Below, one piece after another: positions 54,076-63,181 of a DNA stretch of 64,000 nucleotides. The stretch covers positions 124,001 through 188,000 of the forward strand of contig NZ_JAHRBL010000002.1 of NCBI RefSeq assembly GCF_019693445.1. The letters run 5' to 3'. The position numbers and the translations under genes are program-made. The notes under the pieces are model-generated. The model was not told where the DNA came from and ran no database searches. It saw nothing but the letters and a program-made list of their open reading frames with translations. Positions within the stretch are counted from its first letter, which is position 1, and each line of letters begins with the position of its first letter. This DNA comes from Deinococcus aquaedulcis (GTDB taxonomy: Bacteria > Deinococcota > Deinococci > Deinococcales > Deinococcaceae).

Positions 54076-55221
54076 TTAGAACCCCACCTGAATATCCAAC
54101 AGTTCGCTGGCGGCTTCACCCAGCGCGGATTCGCCAGTGGTGGCCTGCCCCACAAAGGTGTCCAGGGGCACCAGCGAGCGCACCTGAATGCCGTCCATGA
54201 TGTACCGGGTGCGCCGCACGGCTGCCCACGGCGTGGCCAACCCCAGCGTCAGCAGCTGCGCGAGGCTGTTGGTGACCCCTATCCACACCAGCCGCCACGG
54301 CGAGAACTGGGCCCCGGTGCGCACCACCCCGCCCAGTTCAGCGTGGTTGAGCACGTAGGCCATGATCGCCGCGCGCACGTACTGCCACGCCAGCGCGTAC
54401 AGCGCCAGAACCCCCACATAGACGGCCGCACCCGCTGCCAGGAAGCCCCAGCCCACGGTGTCGCTGTCCGTCTCCATCCCCGGGAAATCGCCCCCGGTGA
54501 ACGCCGCGAAGCCGCCTGCCGCCACCAGCGCCAGCACCCCCAGTGCCAGTCCGCCGCCGATCACCAGCCCCAGTCCGGTCAGACCGATCATGTAAAACGG
54601 CGCCACGTCGCCCCGAAACTGCGTGCGGGCTGTGCCGTAGGCCAGATGGTCCAGTTGGTAGCGCCGCTGCATGAACCACGCCCAGGGCAGCGCCAGCCCC
54701 GAGGTGAAGCTGGCGGCCAGGTTGGCAGCGCCGTAGGCCACATACGCCTGTCCCACCGAGCCGTGAAACGAGAAATTCAGGCCCCGGTGAAAGGTGTTCA
54801 CCGCCTGAAAGCGCAGGGATTGCCGCACCAGCCACGGGTAGAAGCCCAGGTAGATCAGCAGGAGCAGCACCCCCAGCAGCATATAAGCGGGCTCCTGGGA
54901 CTGCAGCGCCAGCGCGTACAGCACCGACAGCCCGCCAATCAGCAGGTAGCCGCGCAGCAGCGCCCAGGGATTGGCGCGGTACTCGAAGTTCTGGCCGTCC
55001 ACCCAGGTATGACCGTAGAAATACTGCCGGGTGCGCACCCGCGCCCAGGGCATGTACAGCCCGAAGGTGACCAGTGTCAGCGCCACATTCACGATCCAGA
55101 TGCGGAAGTATTCGCCGGCCTGCCCGGTGAAACTCACCGGGTGGTGCAGCACGGTGGGTGAGGCCTGCCGCTCAAAGACGGGGCGGCCCAGGCTGGGGGC
55201 GGCAAGCGAAACGTCGGTCAT
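54076..55221 (-). CDS. DUF898 (YjgN-like) membrane protein
   Basis: The 381-residue polytopic protein holds repeats of the DUF898 type: FRIWIVNVALTLVTFGLYMP near 40-59 followed by WARVRTRQYFYGHTWVDGQN, and a second unit with GVTNSLAQLLTLGLATPWAA near 315-334 and VRRTRYIMDG. Function unknown; YjgN proteins are found next to M48 proteases, as here, and may anchor or present substrates. ATG 55221 is chosen from TACCAT ending 7 nt upstream. Two nt separate its stop from the protease start. Confidence 0.88.
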   Translation of the reverse strand: MTDVSLAAPSLGRPVFERQASPTVLHHPVSFTGQAGEYFRIWIVNVALTLVTFGLYMPWARVRTRQYFYGHTWVDGQNFEYRANPWALLRGYLLIGGLSVLYALALQSQEPAYMLLGVLLLLIYLGFYPWLVRQSLRFQAVNTFHRGLNFSFHGSVGQAYVAYGAANLAASFTSGLALPWAWFMQRRYQLDHLAYGTARTQFRGDVAPFYMIGLTGLGLVIGGGLALGVLALVAAGGFAAFTGGDFPGMETDSDTVGWGFLAAGAAVYVGVLALYALAWQYVRAAIMAYVLNHAELGGVVRTGAQFSPWRLVWIGVTNSLAQLLTLGLATPWAAVRRTRYIMDGIQVRSLVPLDTFVGQATTGESALGEAASELLDIQVGF

Positions 55222-55522
55222 CCCCTGCATGGTACTGGGCGGCCCTGGCCGTCCGGGGCGCAGATGTGGGGGCCTCCGGTGGGGGGTGGGCGTCTGGGCT
55301 GGGCCGCGCGCTTCATCTGTGGCCCAGGGGCGCACCGCTGGCCCAGGCGCGGCAGTCCCTGGGCCGACTTGGGCTGTCCAGCCGGCTCAGCGGGGGCGCG
55401 CTGGCCCGTGCTACCCTGGGCGGCAGTTCACCATCTGCCCCGGCCTCGTCGCGCGCGCCGTGGTGCCCACGCGGGCCCCTCTGGACAGCCGTCCGTGACC
55501 GTGGCTCCCCCGGAGGAAAGGC
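55222..55522. other. Divergent intergenic region
   Basis: 300 bases between the DUF898 and gamma carbonic anhydrase genes. TACCCT near 55421 is a plausible plus-strand -10 box, which would leave a leader of about 90 nt before the GGAGGAAA ribosome site. No gene was seen. Confidence 0.45.
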
Positions 55523-56077
55523 ATGCCGCGCTACGCCCTGGACGGGCACGTCCCCCAGATTCATCCCACCGCTTTTGTGGCCCCCAGCGCCGACATTATT
55601 GGGCAGGTCACGGTGGCCGAAGACGCCAGTGTGTGGTACGGCGCGGTGCTACGCGGTGACCTGGAGCCCATCACCGTGGGGCCGGGCAGCAACGTGCAAG
55701 ACGGCGCCGTCCTGCACACCGACGCGGGCTGGCCCTGCGTGCTGAGCGAGCGCGTGACGGTGGGCCACCGCGCGGTGGTGCACGGCGCCGCCTGCGGGCC
55801 CGGCAGCTTGGTGGGCATGGGCGCCGTGATGCTCAGTGGCTCCAGCCTGGGCGCCGGGGCGATGCTGGGCGCCGGGGCCGTGCTGCCCGAAGGCGCGCAT
55901 GTGCCCGACGGCATGCTGGCTGTGGGCGTGCCCGCCCGCGTGGTGCGCCCGGCCCCCAGCGGCGGCAACGCGCAGCGGTATGTGCTGAACGCCCAGCGCT
56001 TTCGCCAGGGCGCGCGCCTGCTGGACGAGGGGCAGACAGCCCCGGACGCCCGCGCCGCGCTGTCTGAAGTCCTGTGA
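55523..56077 (+). CDS. Gamma carbonic anhydrase-like protein (hexapeptide repeat)
   Basis: The 184-residue left-handed beta-helix protein has hexapeptide repeats throughout and the gamma-class landmarks SVWYGAVLRGDLEPITVGPG near 36-55 (R and D of the trimer contact), VQDGAVLHTD (first zinc histidine, near 65), VGHRAVVHGA (H-x4-H, near 80-86) and GMGAVMLSGS. The three zinc histidines appear present, so it may hydrate CO2, although many relatives (PaaY, YrdA) have no proven activity. A GGAGGAAA site precedes the ATG. It is probably cotranscribed with the next gene. Confidence 0.88.
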   Translation: MPRYALDGHVPQIHPTAFVAPSADIIGQVTVAEDASVWYGAVLRGDLEPITVGPGSNVQDGAVLHTDAGWPCVLSERVTVGHRAVVHGAACGPGSLVGMGAVMLSGSSLGAGAMLGAGAVLPEGAHVPDGMLAVGVPARVVRPAPSGGNAQRYVLNAQRFRQGARLLDEGQTAPDARAALSEVL

Positions 56078-56098
56078 AGGGCCCCGCCGGAGCACGCC

Positions 56099-56923
56099 AT
56101 GACTGAACCCGAACGGCGCCCTGCGCCTGATCTTCCGCCCGCCCATGACCCGGACCGGGACACCGCACCCGAACTGGCGCCCATGTTTCCGGGGGCGGCC
56201 CCGTTCCTGGCGCGTTTTCTGCCGCAGGCCCAGCCCACCCATGCGGGGCTGCACGTTGGGTTCTGCGACCTGCACGCCTTTTTAAAGTACCTGCACGAGC
56301 AGGCTTGGTACGGCTACCTGCACGCAGGCCTGGGGGAGCAGAGCGCCTACGTGCTGCTGTACGAGGGCCGCGCCGTCACGGCCGCTGCCGGCAGCCTGAC
56401 CGGCGAGCAGGCCCTGGGCGAACTGCTGGGTCTGTACGAACAGGGTGCGCTGCTGGGTGCTTTCGCGCTGGACCCCCACCTCGCCCACGCGCTCAGCGGC
56501 ATCGGTTCGCGCGCCTGGAAGTTCAACCTCACCGAGGACTTTACGGGGCTGCATGCCCGGCCGGGCGGGGCCATCTTTTATGTGCGCGGGCAGATTATGG
56601 CGACCATGCCAGCCACCCTGCCCTACGAGGGGGCCTTTCCCGCGCCGCTGCGCCCCCAGACCTTGATCCTACCGCGCCGCCTCGCCGGCTGGGCGCACCA
56701 CCAGTACACCCTGACCCTGCGTGGCAAAGACGCCCTGAACGCCATTACCAACGTGCATCAGGCGTTCCGCACCCGCCACGGCCAGCCGGGCCTGACCCTG
56801 CTGCGCGCCCTGGCCGAGGGTCTGACCCCTGCCGAATTTGCCCTGCGCGACGATGGCGCCCTGCATGAACTGGAGGCGCTGGTGCAGGAGTTCGTAGCCA
56901 GCGGTTTCGTGCGCGAGGCCTGA
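56099..56923 (+). CDS. Conserved hypothetical protein
   Basis: The 274-residue protein is not recognised. There is no signal or membrane helix. Residues 45-110 have an alternating helix-strand pattern (VGFCDLHAFLKYLHEQAWYG, then YVLLYEGRAVTAAAGSLTGE) somewhat like DUF4388/PATAN domains that read out regulators; this is an impression only. The C-terminal part (about 200-270) is helical. It lies 21 nt after the carbonic anhydrase-like gene with no promoter between, so the two probably form an operon. Confidence 0.72.
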   Translation: MTEPERRPAPDLPPAHDPDRDTAPELAPMFPGAAPFLARFLPQAQPTHAGLHVGFCDLHAFLKYLHEQAWYGYLHAGLGEQSAYVLLYEGRAVTAAAGSLTGEQALGELLGLYEQGALLGAFALDPHLAHALSGIGSRAWKFNLTEDFTGLHARPGGAIFYVRGQIMATMPATLPYEGAFPAPLRPQTLILPRRLAGWAHHQYTLTLRGKDALNAITNVHQAFRTRHGQPGLTLLRALAEGLTPAEFALRDDGALHELEALVQEFVASGFVREA

Positions 56924-56992
56924 GCGGGGAGAGCTCGTCTGCTGGCGCTGCTGGCTCACGTGCGTTGCTCGCCGCTCTGCCAGAAGTCGCCT

Positions 56993-57835
56993 TTAGCTTC
57001 CAGCCGGGCTCAGGTCCGCCACATACGCCTCGCTGAGCTGCCACAGCGCCAGGGCGGCGCCGTCATCCAGTGCCTGGGGCGCGGGCGTCGTTTCGCGGCT
57101 CTCGCTGTAGTAGCGGCCCGAGGCTGTCAGCGGCGCGGTGGCGACATGGAGCGTGGTCTGCGCGCCCTGTTCCGGCGTCAGGGCAAAGCGGTCCACGATG
57201 CCGTACAGCCGGCTGACCCAGCCCCCGTTGTTGTGGGCAAAGCCGGTGGCCACCATCCCGGGGTGCAGGCTGCTGCTCAGCACGCCGCTTTCACGCCGCG
57301 CCAGTTCGCGGGCAAACAGAATGTTGGCCAGCTTGCTCTGGGCGTACGCGGCCCAGCCGCCGTAGCCCCGACGAAATTCCGGGTCGTCCAGCCGCAGCCG
57401 GCCCATGGCGTGCGCGGCGCTGGCCACCGTGATCACCCGGGGCGCCGCCGACTGGCGCAGCAGCGGCAGCAACTCGCGGGTGAGCACAAAGGGCGAGAGG
57501 TGGTTCAGCGCCCAGGTGCGTTCAATCCCCTCGCGCGTTTCCTGCCGTTCGCGGTAAAAGGCCCCGGCGTTATTGATCAGCACGTCCAGCTGCCCGGTCT
57601 GCTCGCGCACCTGCGCCGCCAGCCGCCGCACCTGCGCCAGCTCGGACAGGTCGGCCAGGAAGGTGCCCGCCGCCCCGATTTCCCCGGCCACGCGCCCGGT
57701 TTTCTGGGCATCGCGGCCCACGATCAGCACGCGCTCGCCCTGGCGGGCCAGTTCGCGGGCCGTGATCAGCCCGATGCCGCCAGTGGCGCCAGTCACCAGC
57801 ACGGTGCGGGAGGAAGCAGCAGAAGGCAGGCTCAT
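56993..57835 (-). CDS. Short-chain dehydrogenase/reductase (retinol-dehydrogenase-like)
   Basis: The 280-residue NAD(P)-dependent oxidoreductase has [20 protein letters not shown] near 12-31 (T-G-x3-G-x-G), [20 protein letters not shown] near 86-105 (N-N-A-G) and the catalytic serine and Y-x3-K in VASAAHAMG and YAQSKLAN near 165-172. The closest group is the retinol dehydrogenase/WW-oxidoreductase-like SDRs, which act on lipophilic aldehydes or ketones; the substrate is unknown. ATG 57835 is set by TATGCT ending 7 nt upstream. Confidence 0.9.
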   Translation of the reverse strand: MSLPSAASSRTVLVTGATGGIGLITARELARQGERVLIVGRDAQKTGRVAGEIGAAGTFLADLSELAQVRRLAAQVREQTGQLDVLINNAGAFYRERQETREGIERTWALNHLSPFVLTRELLPLLRQSAAPRVITVASAAHAMGRLRLDDPEFRRGYGGWAAYAQSKLANILFARELARRESGVLSSSLHPGMVATGFAHNNGGWVSRLYGIVDRFALTPEQGAQTTLHVATAPLTASGRYYSESRETTPAPQALDDGAALALWQLSEAYVADLSPAGS

Positions 57836-58264
57836 GGGGGGCAGCATAGTGCACACCGCTGAGGCGCAAAAAGAGGCCAGAGGCAGTGGGTGCACCGCTC
57901 CGACCTCGTGCGCAGCGGACTTCACCCGGCCCGCCCTTGTATTCAGTTGCGCTGGTACTGCCCAGTGTAGGTGATGGGCGTCACAGAAGTGTCACATTTG
58001 TGCACGCAAGCCCAGGGTCAAAAAAGAGGCTGATGTGTGAGCAAACTGGCGCTGGGCGCGAGAAAAGCGGTGCTCCTCGTGAGAGGAGGCCGGCAATGCA
58101 TATTTCCCGTCCAGAGGGTGGGGACGGCTGGTTGGAGGTGAATCCACTCTGTCGCCCCTTCTTGACCTCGCCACCCAGCCTTAGCCCTCCCCGCACATCA
58201 CCATCGCCCCTCCCTGGGACATTCATCCCTTACCATTCCGAGTGATTTACTTAGGATTTTGGTC
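57836..58264. other. 430-bp divergent intergenic region
   Basis: No gene seen. It holds a small perfect hairpin CTCCTC/GAGGAG (58073-58088), and TAGGAT (58252-58257), the -10 box of the iron-binding-protein gene, 7 nt before its ATG. The AT-rich stretch TGATTTACTTAGGATTTTGG overlapping that box would suit an iron-responsive repressor, but no consensus was matched. Confidence 0.5.
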
Positions 58265-59257
58265 ATGATTCGGACTGCCCTGACCCTGAGTGCCCTGCTG
58301 CTGGCCGGCTCCAGCCTTGCCCAGACCACCCTGACCGTGTACTCGGGCCGCGCCAAGACCTTCGTGGACCCTGTGGTGCAGCAGTTCGAGCGCCAGACCG
58401 GCATCAAGGTGAACGTGCGCTACGGCACCGATGCCCAGCTGGTCGCCGCCCTGCGCGAAGAGGGCGCGCGCAGCCCCGCCGACGTGTACTGGGGCAACTC
58501 GGTGGGCGCGCTGGGCGAACTGGCTTCCGAGAACCGCTTTACCAAGCTGGGCACCGCGCTGACCCGCAACGTCAGCGACGACTACCTGCCGGACACCCGC
58601 GCGTGGCTGCCCACCACCGTGCGCTTCCGCACCCTGGCCTACAACACGGCCAAGATCAAGCCCGAGCAGCTGCCCGACTCCATCCTGGACCTGCCCAAGA
58701 TGACCAGCCTCAAGGGGCGCATTGGCTGGACCGTGTCCTACCCCAGCTTCCAGGACTTCCTGGCCGCCATGATCGCCAAGTACGGCGAGGCCACCACCAA
58801 GACCTGGATTGAAGGCATGAAGGCCCTGCAACCCAAGGACTACAAGACCAGCAACGTGGGCATGCTCGAAGCCATGCGCGCCGGCGAGATTGACGTGGCG
58901 CTGACCAACCACTACTACATCCAGCGTGTCAACCGCCTGAGCTACCCCATTGACACCTACTTCTTCAAGGCGGGCGACATTGGCAACCTGGGCAACGCCA
59001 CGGGTGCGGGCATCCTGAAGACCAGCAAGAACCAGGCCGCCGCCCTGCGCTTCCTGCAGGCCCTGGTCGCCAAGGACGCCCAGACCTTCTTCCTCAGCGT
59101 GAACTTCGAGTACCCGGTGATCGGCAACATCCTGCAGCCCACGACCATGCTGCCTTACAACGACGTGGTCAAGCGTAGCCCCCGCATTGACCCCACCGTG
59201 CTGCCCAAGAACATCGAAAAGGCCCAGAAGCTCCTGCGCGACGCCGGCCTGCTGTAA
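58265..59257 (+). CDS. fbpA: Iron(III) ABC transporter substrate-binding protein (FbpA type)
   Basis: The 330-residue protein has a signal peptide (LTLSALLLAGSSLA, cleavage near 19), then TLTVYSGRAKTFVDPVVQQF near 22-41 and NVRYGTDAQLVAALREEG, with the downstream ALTNHYYIQRV pair of tyrosines near 220 that ligate ferric iron in this family. It delivers iron to the FbpBC permease encoded next. Leaderless: TAGGAT ends 7 nt before ATG 58265; the ORF's earlier TTG at 58259 is inside that spacer. A terminator follows, which would give more binding protein than permease. Confidence 0.92.
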   Translation: MIRTALTLSALLLAGSSLAQTTLTVYSGRAKTFVDPVVQQFERQTGIKVNVRYGTDAQLVAALREEGARSPADVYWGNSVGALGELASENRFTKLGTALTRNVSDDYLPDTRAWLPTTVRFRTLAYNTAKIKPEQLPDSILDLPKMTSLKGRIGWTVSYPSFQDFLAAMIAKYGEATTKTWIEGMKALQPKDYKTSNVGMLEAMRAGEIDVALTNHYYIQRVNRLSYPIDTYFFKAGDIGNLGNATGAGILKTSKNQAAALRFLQALVAKDAQTFFLSVNFEYPVIGNILQPTTMLPYNDVVKRSPRIDPTVLPKNIEKAQKLLRDAGLL

Positions 59258-59273
59258 GCCCAGGCGAAGCTGC

Positions 59274-59306
59274 CGCCCCTGCCCACACTCTGGGCGGGGG
59301 CTTTTT
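59274..59306 (+). terminator. Terminator between fbpA and fbpB
   Basis: CCGCCCCTGCCCA pairs with TGGGCGGGGGC around CACTC, and CTTTTTG follows. Partial read-through would produce the usual stoichiometry of an ABC importer. Confidence 0.85.
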
Positions 59307-59393
59307 GTGTCCAGCGGGACGCGTGGCCCGAATGCTGACTATTCCGGTCTGCTATGGTGACCCGGCTGTCTCGCTCACGTGCCTGCGCTGCCC

Positions 59394-60974
59394 ATGACCC
59401 ACCGCCGCCCGCCTCTGCCACTGCTGCTGCCCGCCCTGCTGACGGTGCTGGGCGTGTTGTTGCCGTTGGTGTATCTGGTGGTGCGCGCTTTTGGTGCCGA
59501 GGGGGCAGAACTGCGCGAGATCGTGTTCCGGGCGCGCAATCTGGAGTTGCTGGGCAACACGCTGCTGCTGACGGCCGCCACGCTGCTGACCACCACACTG
59601 GTGGCCCTGCCGCTGGCGTTCGTGGCGGCCCGCACCACCCTGCGCCCGCGCTGGCTGCCGATGCTGCTGGGGGTGCTGCCGCTGGCCATTCCCGGCTACG
59701 TGGGCGCCTACGCTCTGATTGCGGCCAGCGGCCCCGGCGGCACCATTCAGGCCTGGACCGGCCTGAACTGGCCTGGGCCCACCGGCTTCTGGGGCGCGCT
59801 GGGGGTGCTGACCCTGTTCACCTTTCCGTACCTGTTCCTGAACCTGCAGTCGGCGCTGCGCAGCCTGGACCCCGCCCTGGAAGATGCCGCCCGGCTGCTG
59901 GGCCGCACCCGCCGCCAGACCTTTCTGGCCGTCACGCTGCCCCACCTGCGCCCGGCGTGGCTGTCCGGGGCTCTGCTGATTGCCCTGCACGTGCTGGGCG
60001 ACTTTAGCGTGGTGAGCCTGATGCGCTATCCCACCTTCAGCGCCGCCATTTACCAGCAGTACACGGCGGCCTATGACCGGGTGTATTCGGCGTGGCTGGC
60101 CCTGGGTCTGCTGCTGGTCACGGGCGCGGTGCTGTGGCTGGAAGCCCGGCTGGTGCGGGGCCTGCACCTGTCGCGCGTATCGCCAGGGGGCGCCCGAGAG
60201 CCGCGCCGGGTCTCGCTGGGCCGGGCGGCGCCGCTGGCGTGGGCCTTTCTGGCGGCCCTGGCCGGGGCCACGCTGGTGGTGCCGCTGGGCACCGTGGTGC
60301 ACTGGCTGCGCCTGGAGACCAACCCGTACGCCTGGGCCGGGCTGCAAGAAGCCCTGCAAGGGGCCCTGGGCGCCGCCGCGCTGGCGGCCCTGACCACCAC
60401 CGCCCTGGCGTTTCCGCTGGCCTACATTGGCAGCCGGGCGCAGGGGCGGCTGGCCCGCATCACCGAGCGGGCCGCCTACCTGGGCTACGCCACCCCGCCG
60501 CTGGCCTTTGCCCTGGCCCTGATTTTCTTTACCCTGCGGCTGGCCCCGCCCCTGTACCAGACCTTTCCGCTGCTGATCGCCGCCTACACCCTGCACTTTG
60601 TGGCCGAAGCGGTGGGCCCCATCCGCACCGGCCTCACCCGCGCCACGCCCCGCCTGGAAGAAGCGGCGCGGGTGCTGGGCCAGAGTGGCGTAGGTGCCCT
60701 GCGCCGCGTCACCCTGCCCCTGCTGCGCCCGGGGCTGCTGGTGAGTGCGGCCTTCGTGTTCCTGAGCGTGCTCAAGGAATTGCCACTGACCCTGCTCCTG
60801 GCGCCCACCGGCTTTGAAACCCTGGCCCGCAACGTCTGGACCTACACCGAAGAAGCGCAGTACGCTGCCGCCGCCCCCTACGCCCTGGCCCTGGCGGTCA
60901 GCGGCGCGGGCCTGACCCTGCTGATCCTGCGCCGCGAGCGTCCCCGTGAGCGGCGCCGAAAGGACCGACCATGA
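59394..60974 (+). CDS. fbpB: Iron(III) ABC transporter permease (FbpB type)
   Basis: This 526-residue inner-membrane protein contains two fused permease halves with about 12 helices. EAA loops are ALEDAARLLGRTRRQTFLAV near 162-181 and RLEEAARVLGQSGVGALRRV near 419-438. Single-gene double permeases of this kind occur in FbpABC and related iron or thiamine importers. The start is uncertain: ATG 59394 is used, an in-frame GTG at 59379 adds five residues, and neither has a good ribosome site; TATGGT at 59352 may be the promoter. Its stop overlaps fbpC by 4 nt. Confidence 0.9.
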   Translation: MTHRRPPLPLLLPALLTVLGVLLPLVYLVVRAFGAEGAELREIVFRARNLELLGNTLLLTAATLLTTTLVALPLAFVAARTTLRPRWLPMLLGVLPLAIPGYVGAYALIAASGPGGTIQAWTGLNWPGPTGFWGALGVLTLFTFPYLFLNLQSALRSLDPALEDAARLLGRTRRQTFLAVTLPHLRPAWLSGALLIALHVLGDFSVVSLMRYPTFSAAIYQQYTAAYDRVYSAWLALGLLLVTGAVLWLEARLVRGLHLSRVSPGGAREPRRVSLGRAAPLAWAFLAALAGATLVVPLGTVVHWLRLETNPYAWAGLQEALQGALGAAALAALTTTALAFPLAYIGSRAQGRLARITERAAYLGYATPPLAFALALIFFTLRLAPPLYQTFPLLIAAYTLHFVAEAVGPIRTGLTRATPRLEEAARVLGQSGVGALRRVTLPLLRPGLLVSAAFVFLSVLKELPLTLLLAPTGFETLARNVWTYTEEAQYAAAAPYALALAVSGAGLTLLILRRERPRERRRKDRP

Positions 60975-62002
60975 CCTCGCCCATTCTGGAATTTGAGGGG
61001 CTGACCAAACGCTATGCCCCCGGCCTGCCCCCGGTGGTGGACGGCCTGAACCTCAGCGTTCAAGCCGGTGAGCTGCTGACCCTGCTGGGCCCCTCGGGCT
61101 GCGGCAAGACCACCACTCTGCGCCTGATTGCGGGCCTGGAGCGCCCCGATGCGGGCACGGTGCGCATTGCCGGGCGCGATGTCACCGCGCCCTTTGCCCC
61201 GCCCGAGCGCCGGGGCGTGGGGCTGGTGTTTCAGGATTACGCGCTGTTTCCGCACCTGAGCGTGCTGGGCAACGTGCTGTTCGGCCTGCGCCATCTGCCC
61301 CGCCCCCAGCGCCTGCCCCGGGCCCGCGAGACCCTGGCCCTGGTGGGCCTCACTGTCTTTGAATCGCGCCGCCCTGATCAGCTCTCGGGCGGGCAGCAGC
61401 AGCGCGTGGCGCTGGCGCGCGCCCTGGCCCCGCGCCCCAGCGTGCTGCTGCTGGACGAGCCCTTTTCCAACCTGGACGCGCAGCTGCGCCACAGCACCCG
61501 CCAGGAGGTGCGCGCCATCCTGCACCAGAGTGGCACCACGGCGGTGCTGGTCACCCACGACCAGGAAGAGGCCCTGGCCTTCAGCGACCGCCTGGTCCTG
61601 ATGCGCGGCGGCCAGATTGAGCAGGTGGGCCCGCCGCACGAGGTCTACGCGCAGCCGCGCACCGCCTTCGTGGCCAATTTCCTGGGGCGCAGCAACCTGC
61701 TCTCGGGCACCGCCGACCGCCACATGGCCCGCACGGCGCTGGGCGTGGTGCCCCTGCGCGAAGCGGCCAGTGGCCCGGTCATGGTGAGTGTGCGGCCCGA
61801 ACACCTGGGCTTTACCGACGACCCCGCCGCCCCCGAGGTGACCATCGTGGCGCGGGAATTCAAGGGCCACGACGTGACCTATACCGTGCGGCTGGCCGGC
61901 CACGCCCAGGACCTGCTGGTGCACCGCCCCAGCGACGAGGTGCGCCCGGAAGGCACCCAGGCCCGCTTACAGGTGCTGCAGCCCGCGCGGGCCGTGCAGT
62001 AA
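60971..62002 (+). CDS. fbpC: Iron(III) ABC transporter ATP-binding protein (FbpC type)
   Basis: The 343-residue ATPase of the fbp system has Walker A LLGPSGCGKTTTLRLIAGLE near 38-57, the Q loop VFQDYALFPHLSV near 84-96, signature QLSGGQQQRVALARALAPRP near 136-155, Walker B VLLLDEPFSNLDAQLR near 158-173 and the H loop VLVTHDQEEAL. A C-terminal TOBE-type domain from about 240 (VMVSVRPEHLGFTDD) fits the CUT/Fbp subgroup and may bind regulatory ligands. The ATG overlaps the fbpB stop, so the two are translationally coupled. Confidence 0.93.
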   Translation: MTSPILEFEGLTKRYAPGLPPVVDGLNLSVQAGELLTLLGPSGCGKTTTLRLIAGLERPDAGTVRIAGRDVTAPFAPPERRGVGLVFQDYALFPHLSVLGNVLFGLRHLPRPQRLPRARETLALVGLTVFESRRPDQLSGGQQQRVALARALAPRPSVLLLDEPFSNLDAQLRHSTRQEVRAILHQSGTTAVLVTHDQEEALAFSDRLVLMRGGQIEQVGPPHEVYAQPRTAFVANFLGRSNLLSGTADRHMARTALGVVPLREAASGPVMVSVRPEHLGFTDDPAAPEVTIVAREFKGHDVTYTVRLAGHAQDLLVHRPSDEVRPEGTQARLQVLQPARAVQ

Positions 62003-62003
62003 G

Positions 62004-62366
62004 TTACCCGGACCCGTCGGCTGGAGGTTTGCCGGCCAGCCGTGCCCGGTAGATGTCCACTGTCTGGCCCGCGCAGCTCAGGGGATGCACCTGCACCAGT
62101 CGCCGCCATGTCTGCACCGACTGATCGTCCAGCAGCACCTGCGGCTTGGGCAGGAAGGCGGTAAACAGCGCCTCCAACCCCACCTCGCGCGCACTCTCAC
62201 GGGCGTAAGCCGCGCCGCCCGAACTCCAGCAATACAGCTCAGCCCCCTGCGCCGCCAGTTCACGCACATGGGCCACCGCTGCCGGAATGGGAATGCGGGA
62301 GCGCCCGACGTTGCGCACCAGGGTCTCGTCCACATCCACATAAACGACCAGCGGGGGAGGGCTCAT
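62004..62366 (-). CDS. Small HAD-superfamily hydrolase-like protein
   Basis: The 120-residue protein begins VVYVDVDETLVRN (D-x-D-x-T, residues 7-19), the HAD nucleophile motif, then GAELYCWSSGGAAYARESAR near 42-61 (the S/T motif II) and VLLDDQS near 77-83 (the terminal D-D motif). There is no cap domain, so it is a minimal HAD protein, perhaps acting on a macromolecular phosphate. The ATG overlaps the TGA of the repeat-protein gene (ATGA), so it forms an operon with it and recG. It may be the truncated version of a larger phosphatase. Confidence 0.85.
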   Translation of the reverse strand: MSPPPLVVYVDVDETLVRNVGRSRIPIPAAVAHVRELAAQGAELYCWSSGGAAYARESAREVGLEALFTAFLPKPQVLLDDQSVQTWRRLVQVHPLSCAGQTVDIYRARLAGKPPADGSG

Positions 62367-63181
62367 GCTTGCGCCTTCAGTCGGGACCGGGCGACTCGGG
62401 CCACTTCAGGTTCGGTGTCGGAGGCCAATCGAACGAGCAGGGCCGGCGGGCATTTGGCGTTGAAGGCCACCCGCAGCCTGACCGATTCATCTGGGTCGTT
62501 GGCCAGCTGTCCCAGCGTTTCTGGTGGGCAGGCGCGGCGGGTGGCGACCATCCAGCGGACGCGCGGATCGGGGTCGCTGGAGAGCAGAGTGAGCACTTCT
62601 GGCGGCACGGTCTTGTTGTGCGCCACCCAGAACTTCATTTCCGGGTCCAGGGCCATCACGGCGGTCCACACTTCCAGACTGGCCCGGCCGTGGGCCGCAC
62701 GCTGATAGAGCTCGGGATCAGTGCTGTTTCGCAGGTCTAGGAATTCCTGCGCACTGGCGATCTGGTGGTTCCGGTCGGCCATCCGCGCCAAGCGCTGGGC
62801 CCAGTGGCGGACCCGCTGCGTTTTTCCAGTCTGCGCCAGGGTTCTCAGTTCATCCCCCAGCTGACCAGCGAGCTGAAAATGCTCGGTCCAGCGCAGGGCA
62901 CGTTCTTCCCAGTAGGCCGCGCCCCACTGCAACCCCAGCCGAAGGGTCGGCGCCAGGGGATAGGTCGCGGCCAGGGCGTCTGGCAGGGCGGCGGCCCGAA
63001 GCCCCGCCTGCAGGTTGTCATGGAATCCGGCAGGATCGCCTTCCAGCAGCGTCACCATGTTGGGCAACAGCCCTGTCTTGACCGGCACAAAGTCATCAGG
63101 TGTGCGCAGCACCCCCCACTCGCCCTGCACCACGCCGACGGGCAGGCCAAGCGTCAGCGCATGGATAAAAGGCGCCGCCAC
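62363..63181 (-). CDS. Repeat protein with C-terminal LRV/HEAT-like repeats
   Basis: The 272-residue protein has an N-terminal region (1-115) with no recognised domain and a C-terminal set of about four short repeats: FWVAHNKTVPPEVLTLLSSD, RWMVATRRACPPETLGQLAND and RLRVAFNAKCPPALLVRLAS, each about 24 residues with a P-P/C-P-P-x-x-L pattern. These look like leucine-rich-repeat-variant or HEAT-like units, used for protein or nucleic acid contacts. GTG 63181 follows the recG stop at once (TGAGTG), so it is cotranscribed and probably coupled with recG. Function unknown. Confidence 0.82.
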   Translation of the reverse strand: MAAPFIHALTLGLPVGVVQGEWGVLRTPDDFVPVKTGLLPNMVTLLEGDPAGFHDNLQAGLRAAALPDALAATYPLAPTLRLGLQWGAAYWEERALRWTEHFQLAGQLGDELRTLAQTGKTQRVRHWAQRLARMADRNHQIASAQEFLDLRNSTDPELYQRAAHGRASLEVWTAVMALDPEMKFWVAHNKTVPPEVLTLLSSDPDPRVRWMVATRRACPPETLGQLANDPDESVRLRVAFNAKCPPALLVRLASDTEPEVARVARSRLKAQA

